Below, piece by piece: positions 1 through 4,698 of a stretch of 6,875 bases of DNA. A program made the position numbers and the translations under genes. A model generated the notes under the pieces. It made no database searches and was not told the DNA's origin. It saw only the letters and a list, made by a program, of their open reading frames with translations. Origin of the DNA: a bacterium (GTDB lineage Bacteria; Planctomycetota; UBA1135; UBA2386); assembly GCA_011051855.1 (NCBI GenBank), contig DRKG01000124.1:1-6875 (forward strand), written 5' to 3'. Positions within the stretch are counted from its first letter, which is position 1; each line of letters opens with the position of its first letter.

Positions 1-1
1 C

Positions 2-304
2 GAGGTCTACAACTTCGGCGGCGACGCGGAGCGGGAGAACCTCTACGTGGTGCGCGAGATCCTGCGCCTGGTCGGCAAGTCCGACGAGCTGATCACCTAC
101 GTCAAGGATCGTCCCGGCCACGACCGCCGCTACGCGATGGACTCGTCGAAGGCGCGCGCCGTGCTCGGCTGGACTCCGAGCTACACGTTCGAGGAGGGGC
201 TCGAGCAGACGGTCACGTGGTACCTGGAGAACCGTCAGTGGTGGGAACGGGTCCGCAGCGGGGCCTACCAGGACTACTACGCGAAGCAGTACGGCGATCG
301 CTAA
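2..304 (+). CDS. rmlB: dTDP-glucose 4,6-dehydratase, C-terminal part (5' end outside window)
   Basis: Partial gene; the frame is open from the window edge to a TAA at 302-304 and gives the last 100 residues. RmlB is a cytoplasmic extended-SDR enzyme that converts dTDP-glucose to dTDP-4-keto-6-deoxyglucose, the first dehydration step towards dTDP-rhamnose and other deoxysugars of surface polysaccharides. The visible segment matches the conserved tail of the family: YNFGG at its start, then VKDRPGHDRRYAMD with the near-invariant DRPGHDRRY, LGWTPSYTFEEGL, TVTWYLENRQWW, and the final SGAYQDYYAKQYG. The Rossmann NAD-binding motif and the catalytic YxxxK lie upstream, outside the window. It is convergent with the long minus-strand operon, with 6 bp between stop codons. 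Other sugar-nucleotide epimerases or dehydratases share the fold, but the DRPGHDRRY and WW-ending tail favour RmlB strongly. Confidence 0.93.
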   Translation, partial: EVYNFGGDAERENLYVVREILRLVGKSDELITYVKDRPGHDRRYAMDSSKARAVLGWTPSYTFEEGLEQTVTWYLENRQWWERVRSGAYQDYYAKQYGDR

Positions 305-310
305 CGCGGT
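305..310. other. 6-bp gap between convergent stop codons
   Basis: Only six bases separate the TAA of the rmlB-type gene from the TAG (minus strand) of the Gfo/Idh-like gene. No stem-loop with a T-run fits here. Any terminator for either unit must therefore lie inside the opposing gene, or the two transcripts overlap tail to tail. This is the only strictly noncoding stretch in the window. Confidence 0.8.
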
Positions 311-1318
311 CTAGCGAAGCGCGACCGTCTCGCCGGTGCTCGCCGCGCGGCGCATCGCGTCGAGCACCTCGAAGTCGAGCACGGCCTGCTCGACCGGGCA
401 CGGAAAGTCGTCGGTGTCGTCGAGCCAGCGCGCGAAGCGGCCGTGCAGCTCGCTCTGTGGGCGGTGGGCACGCAGCGCCGGTTCGAGCTCGCTGCGCGCC
501 AACTCCTGCTCGATGCCGGGCGTCTCGTAGCCGAACACGTGCCCTTGGAACGCGCGCTGGCCGGCGAGCCAGATGCGATCGTCGGCGAGGCGCAAGCCGC
601 CGTCGGTGCCGTGGATCGCGAAGGTCCGGGCGCGGCACAAGCGGCTGGTCAGGTAGGTGCACGGCAGGCTGCCGCGCAGCACCACGGTGGCGGCGCCGCC
701 GTCGTCGATGCCGGGAGCGAACGACCGGGTCGTCTGGGCGCAGACCGAGACCGCGCGGCGCCCGGTCAGCCAGGTGGCGAGGTGCAGATGCTCGGCGGCC
801 AGCGTGACGAACGGATCGCCCGAGGTGGCGGTTTCGCCGGTGCGCAGCAGTTCATCGTCGCCGACCAGAGACTGCACACAGACTACGCCGCCGAGCCAGT
901 CGGCGGCGATCATGCGGCGGAGCTGTTCGACCACCGGATCGGCCTGGCCTGCGACCCAGACGCCGATGCGGAGCTGGTTGCGCTCGCCGATCTCGGCGAT
1001 GGCGCGTGCGCTGGCGAGGTCGGGTGCGAACGGGGCGTGCAGCAGGCAGGGGACCGCCTGCTCGGCGGCCCGCCGGACTTGTTCGAGCCGTTTGTCGAGC
1101 GGGCCGGTCAGGATCACGAAGTCGACGCCGTAGGCGAGCAAGGCGTCGAACGAGTCCGTGGCGAAGCCGAGCCCGCTGCCGTCGGCAAGTGTCTGGGCCG
1201 CGCCGGGGCGATCGTCGTGCACCGCGACCACGTCGCAGTCGTGCTGCGCACGGCAATCGTGCACCACGCCGAGACCCGCGGGGCCGGCGCCCGACAGTCC
1301 TGCCCGCAGGGCGTTCAC
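311..1318 (-). CDS. Gfo/Idh/MocA-fold oxidoreductase-like protein, divergent active site
   Basis: 335 residues, the usual size for the Gfo/Idh/MocA family of NAD(P)-dependent sugar and inositol dehydrogenases. It begins at a GTG whose bases overlap the rsmE stop (GTGA). The N-terminal Rossmann fold is visible: a GAGPAG dinucleotide-binding loop at residues 10-15, an acidic strand end (VAVHDD, 31-36), and the strand FVILTGP at 67-73. Residues 92-98 (LLHAPFA) sit where the family carries EKP; here it reads HAP, so the lysine normally central to catalysis is absent. The second half has the expected beta-sheet domain layout, including HLHLATWLTG at 177-186, which resembles the family's conserved His/Asp-containing helix before a WLxG. 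It ends in a helix close to FEVLDAMRRAASTGETV, typical of the family C-terminus. Substrate is unknown. It may be a non-catalytic or altered-chemistry member; assignment to the fold is fairly secure, activity is not. Confidence 0.8.
   Translation of the reverse strand: MNALRAGLSGAGPAGLGVVHDCRAQHDCDVVAVHDDRPGAAQTLADGSGLGFATDSFDALLAYGVDFVILTGPLDKRLEQVRRAAEQAVPCLLHAPFAPDLASARAIAEIGERNQLRIGVWVAGQADPVVEQLRRMIAADWLGGVVCVQSLVGDDELLRTGETATSGDPFVTLAAEHLHLATWLTGRRAVSVCAQTTRSFAPGIDDGGAATVVLRGSLPCTYLTSRLCRARTFAIHGTDGGLRLADDRIWLAGQRAFQGHVFGYETPGIEQELARSELEPALRAHRPQSELHGRFARWLDDTDDFPCPVEQAVLDFEVLDAMRRAASTGETVALR
1315..1318 (-). promoter_or_regulatory. GTGA stop-start overlap, rsmE to Gfo/Idh-like gene
   Basis: On the minus strand the sequence ATGTGAACG contains the last codon of rsmE (ATG), its TGA stop, and the GTG start of the next gene, overlapping by 4 nt. 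The bases just upstream show no purine-rich Shine-Dalgarno sequence, so reinitiation by ribosomes finishing rsmE is the likely way this gene is translated. An ATG at 1320-1318 is not usable as the start because it is followed directly by TGA. Confidence 0.75.
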
Positions 1319-2055
1319 ATCGGGAGGCTACCGCGCTGGCGCAGCAAGGCCAACTGGCCGTGCAGCACGGCGAGCGCGGTCTCGGTGCGCAGCGGGTGCG
1401 GGCCGCACGAAACCGGCAGGAAGCCCTGGTCCGCGAGCTTGCGGATCTCATAGGGAAGAAAGCCGCCATCGGGCCCGATTGCGAGCGCACAGGGGCCACT
1501 GGACAGCGCGAGGTCGGCGGTGCGCGCCGTCGCCGCGGGGTGGGCGACGAAGCGCGGCCGGGGAAGTGCGAGCGCCGGCAGGTGGTCTTCGACCATCGGG
1601 CGGAACCGGTCGAATCGGAGCACTTCGGGCAGGTGGGTGCGGCCGGCCTGTTCGAGGCCGAGCACGAGCTGTTCGCGCTGTAGTTCGGGACTGCACGCGC
1701 GGCTGTGCAGCCAGGTCTTGTCGACGCGCCAGCAGCGGAACAGCACGATGCGCGCGAACCCCAGGGCTGCCGCGTGCTGCAACATGCGCAGCAGCACCTT
1801 CGGGCGCGGCATCGCCAGCAGCAGCACGTCCGCTACCGGATCCGGCGGGTGGGTCAGGTGGACCTCGACCTCGGCCTCGTCGTCGTCGATCCGGACCACG
1901 CGGGCGGTGCCCAGGTCGCCGCCGAGCACGCCGGCGCGCAGTTGCTGGCCGACCTCGGCGCGCAGCACGTCACGCAGGTGGCGGGCGCGGCGATCGCGCA
2001 AGACGCAGCGGCCGCCTGTGGTGAGTTCCTCTGGTGCGACCAGCAGGAAGTTCAC
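1315..2055 (-). CDS. rsmE: 16S rRNA (uracil-1498-N3)-methyltransferase
   Basis: 246 residues, the normal length for RsmE, which methylates N3 of U1498 in 16S rRNA of the small subunit using S-adenosylmethionine (SPOUT superfamily, knotted fold, cytoplasmic). The start is the GTG at 2055-2053, giving VNFLLVAPEEL, which fits the family's short N-terminal strand. The frame stays open further upstream, but that sequence is a shadow of the lipoprotein gene. Visible family features are HLRDVLR at 26-32 in the N-terminal PUA-like domain, the LEQAGR segment typical of the AAEQ(S/C)GR helix, the SAM-binding knot motif IGPDGGF at 193-199 (usually IGPEGGF), and LRTETA at 222-227, followed by the last helix. 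It overlaps its neighbours by 4 nt on both sides and so is translated as part of the operon. The conservative E-to-D change in the knot motif should not abolish function. Confidence 0.93.
   Translation of the reverse strand: MNFLLVAPEELTTGGRCVLRDRRARHLRDVLRAEVGQQLRAGVLGGDLGTARVVRIDDDEAEVEVHLTHPPDPVADVLLLAMPRPKVLLRMLQHAAALGFARIVLFRCWRVDKTWLHSRACSPELQREQLVLGLEQAGRTHLPEVLRFDRFRPMVEDHLPALALPRPRFVAHPAATARTADLALSSGPCALAIGPDGGFLPYEIRKLADQGFLPVSCGPHPLRTETALAVLHGQLALLRQRGSLPM
2052..2055 (-). promoter_or_regulatory. GTGA stop-start overlap, lipoprotein gene to rsmE
   Basis: The lipoprotein gene ends ...CTG TGA and the rsmE GTG start uses the last base of that CTG codon... reading CTGTGAAC, so the two genes share four bases. 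No Shine-Dalgarno sequence is evident in the 20 bases before the GTG. This overlap, together with the fit of the resulting N-terminus to RsmE, decides the rsmE start. Confidence 0.75.
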
Positions 2056-2621
2056 AGGCCGAGCCGCCGCCAGATACGCCGCCAGAGCGGCACCTCCGGC
2101 CGGTCGTCGGTGTGCTCGGTGCGGTGCTCGCGGTCGCTGATCTCGCCGAGTGGGTGCAAGCCGCTGCCGAACAGGAGCGTGCCGACGTAGAGGCCATCGG
2201 CGGTGCGCTGCGCCAGTTCGTGCGGCGACGGCAGCAGGCGGGTCAGGTTGCGCGGTCGGCGGGTGAGTTCCGAACGCGCCCCGTCGCGGGCGTCGCGCCA
2301 CAGGCCGCGCCCCCTTTGGGCCTCGGTGAGCAGGCCCGGCAGCTCGTCGGCGATGGTGCGGCCCCGGTGCAGTTCGACCTTCAGTATCCCTGGCACCTGC
2401 TCGAAACGGCGCAGGCGGGTGGCCGCACGCTGCCGGCCGAAGTCGATCGCGAGCAGCCGCTGGGCGCTGGCCAGGGGGCCGCGCTCGTCGCGGCCGGGCT
2501 CGGCGATGCAAGCGCAAAGGCACAGCGCCGGGAGCAGGGCCAGCAGCACGGACGACTTCCGGTGAGGTGCGTGGCGGACGGCGCTGCGCGGCGGACGATT
2601 CATCGGATTCGATATCGGCAT
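2052..2621 (-). CDS. Predicted lipoprotein of unknown function
   Basis: 189 residues from the ATG at 2621-2619, which overlaps the TGA of the upstream permease (TGATG). A second in-frame ATG at 2603-2601 (Met7) would give 183 residues; the overlap favours the longer form but neither has a clear ribosome binding site. The N-terminus has a basic region (RHAPHRK, 16-22), a hydrophobic stretch VLLALLPALCLCA at 25-37, and a lipobox LCAC at 35-38, so Cys38 is the likely acylated residue after cleavage by signal peptidase II. The mature part (about 152 residues) is charged and Arg-rich, contains the uncharged segment DGLYVGTLLFGSGLHPLG, and ends with a basic-aromatic tail PLWRRIWRRLGL. I recognise no family. 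Its place straight after a complete Lol-type transporter suggests it is an accessory or acceptor of that transporter, or simply a co-expressed cargo (inference). Confidence 0.75.
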   Translation of the reverse strand: MPISNPMNRPPRSAVRHAPHRKSSVLLALLPALCLCACIAEPGRDERGPLASAQRLLAIDFGRQRAATRLRRFEQVPGILKVELHRGRTIADELPGLLTEAQRGRGLWRDARDGARSELTRRPRNLTRLLPSPHELAQRTADGLYVGTLLFGSGLHPLGEISDREHRTEHTDDRPEVPLWRRIWRRLGL

Positions 2622-2623
2622 CA
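2619..2623 (-). promoter_or_regulatory. TGATG stop-start overlap, second permease to lipoprotein gene
   Basis: The permease TGA (2623-2621) and the lipoprotein ATG (2621-2619) share one base. The preceding bases show no Shine-Dalgarno-like run, so coupled reinitiation is likely. This supports ATG 2621 over the internal ATG at 2603. Confidence 0.65.
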
Positions 2624-3961
2624 GACGCCGCGCAACGACACCAGCGGGTCGTGGCGGGCGGCCCGCAGCGCCGGGATCGCCGATACGACGAGGCCGGTGA
2701 CGAGCGCCATCAGCGTAACCTGGAGCAGCCAGATCGGCTCGATCAGGTACGGCACCCGCGTCAGGTTGTAGGTGTCGAGCCGGAACAGGTCGACGCCGAA
2801 CGCCCACAGCACGCCTTGACGGATCTCCTCGAGGTAGACCGAGGTCAACACCCCGGTGGTGAGGCCCAGCAGCACGCCGACGAACGTGATCACCAGCCCC
2901 GAAGCGAGGAACACCAGCGTGACGCCGCCGGGCGTGCCGCCCATGGCCGTCAGGATGCCGATGTCGGCGATCTTCTCGGTGACCGTCATCGACAGCGTCG
3001 CCAACATCAGGAACGCGGCGACCACCAGGATCACGATCAATACGATCTTCAGCAGCGTGCGCTGGTGGGCGACGTTGGCGAGCATCTGCCCGTTGCGCTG
3101 TCGCCAGGTCTCGACCTGGCCGAAGCCGAGCCCGTCGCGCTCGACGGCACGGTGCACCGTGCGCTGCAGGCGTTCGGCGGTCGCGTCGAGTTGCGTCTGG
3201 TCGTGCACGCGCACGGCGACTTCCTGGACCGGATCGCCGCGGTCGGGGAACAAGGCGCGTGCCAGCGTCGAATACGCGACGAACACGTTGTTGCCGGTGA
3301 AGCCGCCGTGCGACGTTCGGTAGGCGCCGCCGACGACCAGGTCGAGTTCGAGTCGCACCGGCGTCTTTCCGCCGCCCTCGCCGGGCACCAAGCGGGCGGT
3401 CGTCAGGCGCAGACGGTCGCCGATCGCGTAGCCTTCGCGCTGCATGCGGTCGAGCCCGACGAGCACCGTCGGCGTGCCGTCGCGGTCGGCGAGCGGCGCG
3501 TCGGGATCCGGCACCCGCAGGGCGGGCGGGATGTCCGCGCTGCCCAGCCACCGTTCGAACTCGGTCGCCTCCCGTTCCTTGTCGGGATCGATGCCGAGCA
3601 CGAACAGAAACGGCTGGTCGCCACCGTTCAGCGCGCTGCGTCCCGGCAGGGGAGGCGTCGGTGGGCGTTCGCCGGGACGCAGCAGCAGGCCGTAGTGCAG
3701 CAGGCGGGGCGCGGTGGCGGCGACGTTGGGGTCGTCGCCGAGTGCGCTGTCGACGCGCGACCACTCGGCCCATTCGGGCAGGCCCGTGACCATGAGGTCC
3801 GCGCCGGCTTCCTGCACGTGGCGTTCGATCACCGCCATGACGCCGCTGAACAGCGACACCACCACGACCAGCGCCCAGACGCTGATCGCGATGCCGCCCA
3901 TGCCGAGCAGGTTGATCGGGCGCGTCAGCAGGTAGCGGATTGCCAGGAACAGCCGATACAT
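2621..3961 (-). CDS. Lol-type ABC transporter permease (LolC/LolE/FtsX family), second of two
   Basis: 446 residues, somewhat longer than a typical LolC or LolE (about 400). It is an inner-membrane subunit with the family topology: one N-terminal helix (about 18-45, within RYLLTRPINLLG and the following VWALVVVVSLFSG), a long periplasmic domain (about 46-302), then three C-terminal helices (about 303-325, 347-375 and 411-432). The cytoplasmic loop EKIADIGILTAMGG at 329-342 is the FtsX/LolC-type segment that contacts the ATPase. The protein ends with PALRAARHDPLVSLRGV, the classic (P)AxRAAxxxPxxALR-like tail of the family. The start ATG overlaps the TGA of the ATPase gene. It shares several blocks with the permease upstream of the ATPase, notably VAATAPRL at 80-87 and LGIDPDKER at 122-130, so the two are paralogues expected to form a heterodimer. 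A MacB-like role is less likely because the ATPase is separate. The cargo cannot be read from the sequence. Confidence 0.88.
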   Translation of the reverse strand: MYRLFLAIRYLLTRPINLLGMGGIAISVWALVVVVSLFSGVMAVIERHVQEAGADLMVTGLPEWAEWSRVDSALGDDPNVAATAPRLLHYGLLLRPGERPPTPPLPGRSALNGGDQPFLFVLGIDPDKEREATEFERWLGSADIPPALRVPDPDAPLADRDGTPTVLVGLDRMQREGYAIGDRLRLTTARLVPGEGGGKTPVRLELDLVVGGAYRTSHGGFTGNNVFVAYSTLARALFPDRGDPVQEVAVRVHDQTQLDATAERLQRTVHRAVERDGLGFGQVETWRQRNGQMLANVAHQRTLLKIVLIVILVVAAFLMLATLSMTVTEKIADIGILTAMGGTPGGVTLVFLASGLVITFVGVLLGLTTGVLTSVYLEEIRQGVLWAFGVDLFRLDTYNLTRVPYLIEPIWLLQVTLMALVTGLVVSAIPALRAARHDPLVSLRGV

Positions 3962-3963
3962 CA
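3959..3963 (-). promoter_or_regulatory. TGATG overlap with weak Shine-Dalgarno, ATPase to second permease
   Basis: The ATPase TGA (3963-3961) and permease ATG (3961-3959) share one base. The run AGGCGGA at 3971-3965 places an AGG core about 7 nt before the ATG. It is the only start in the minus-strand block with a recognisable, if weak, Shine-Dalgarno sequence at sensible spacing. Confidence 0.65.
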
Positions 3964-4698
3964 GTCCGCCTGGGCCGAGTCCTCGGGTTGCACGTCGCCA
4001 GGCCGCGATCCCTGGATGGTGCCGTCCTTCATGCGCACGATGCGGTCGCAGCGCGCAGCCAGTTGTTCGTCGTGGGTGACCAGCAGGAACGCCAGATCGC
4101 GCTCCCGCTGGATCGAGAACATCAGCTCGACGACGCCTTGCGCGGTCTCCGAGTCGAGGTTGCCGGTGGGCTCGTCGGCGAGCAGCACGCGCGGTTCGGC
4201 CAGCAGGGCGCGCGCGATCGCGACCCGCTGGCGTTCGCCGCCGGACAGCTCGGCTGGGCGGTGGTGCAGGCGTTCGCCGAGGCCGACCTGCTCGAGCATC
4301 GCGACCCCCGCGGAGCGGGCGCGCCGGCGTTGTCGCCAATACCCGAACACGGTCGTGCCCATCATGCGGGCGAGCAGCACGTTCTGCAGCGCGGTCAGTT
4401 CGGGGATCAGGTGGTAGAACTGGAATACGAAGCCGACCTGGCGATGGCGCAGGAGGGCCCGCTCGGCGACGGACAGATCCTGCACCGGGCGGCCGTCGTA
4501 ACGCACCTCGCCCGCCGTCGGTCGGTCGAGCAGACCGAGCAGGTGCAGCAGCGTCGACTTGCCGGCGCCGGAGGCGCCCAGCAACGCCACCTTCTCGCCG
4601 GCGTGCAGGTCGAGGTCGACGCCGCGCAGCACCGGAATCTCGCGCTTGCCGATCGCATAGCTCTTGGTGATGGCGCGGGCTTGCAGGACGGCGGTCAT
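3961..4698 (-). CDS. lolD: LolD-type ABC transporter ATP-binding protein
   Basis: 245 residues, close to LolD (about 230). It hydrolyses ATP on the cytoplasmic side to drive the two LolC/LolE-type permeases encoded on either side; in the known Lol system this releases outer-membrane lipoproteins from the inner membrane to LolA. All ABC motifs are intact: A-loop Tyr14, Walker A GASGAGKST at 41-49, Q-loop Gln93 in VFQFYHLIPELTALQNV, signature LSGGERQ at 151-157, Walker B VLLADEP with Asp175-Glu176, and H-loop His209 in VTHD. The QFYHLIPELTALQNV stretch is typical of the LolD/MacB subgroup (usually FQxxHLLPxxTALENV). Between the Q-loop and the signature there is a somewhat long basic segment, FGYWRQRRRARS at 118-129. 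The ATG overlaps the upstream permease stop (ATGA); the open frame further upstream is a shadow of that permease. The same ATPase type also serves MacB- or FtsX-like permeases, so the lipoprotein-export role is an inference from context. Confidence 0.92.
   Translation of the reverse strand: MTAVLQARAITKSYAIGKREIPVLRGVDLDLHAGEKVALLGASGAGKSTLLHLLGLLDRPTAGEVRYDGRPVQDLSVAERALLRHRQVGFVFQFYHLIPELTALQNVLLARMMGTTVFGYWRQRRRARSAGVAMLEQVGLGERLHHRPAELSGGERQRVAIARALLAEPRVLLADEPTGNLDSETAQGVVELMFSIQRERDLAFLLVTHDEQLAARCDRIVRMKDGTIQGSRPGDVQPEDSAQAD
4695..4698 (-). promoter_or_regulatory. ATGA stop-start overlap, first permease to ATPase
   Basis: The ATG of the ATPase gene and the TGA of the first permease share three bases in ATGA. 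The upstream bases are pyrimidine-mixed with no Shine-Dalgarno run, pointing to coupled translation of permease and ATPase. Confidence 0.75.

Noticed and set aside
443..1453. 336-codon plus-strand open frame
   Set aside because: Antisense to the Gfo/Idh-like and rsmE genes; no family motif, composition typical of a shadow frame.
852..1499. 215-codon minus-strand frame, and similar Arg-rich frames elsewhere
   Set aside because: Overlaps better supported genes in another frame of the same strand and has very high Arg/Pro content without motifs.
2056..2523. N-terminal extension of the rsmE frame
   Set aside because: The frame is open but the extension is Arg/Pro/Ala-rich and overlaps the lipoprotein gene; the RsmE homology begins at the GTG at 2055.
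3962..4339. N-terminal extension of the second permease frame
   Set aside because: Arg/Pro-rich shadow of the ATPase gene; the true membrane N-terminus MYRLFLAIRYL starts at 3961.
2567..4417. 616-codon plus-strand open frame
   Set aside because: It lies antisense to the second permease and the ATPase gene, both with full family motifs. Its translation is Gln/Arg/His/Asp-rich low-complexity sequence typical of the complement of GC-rich genes.
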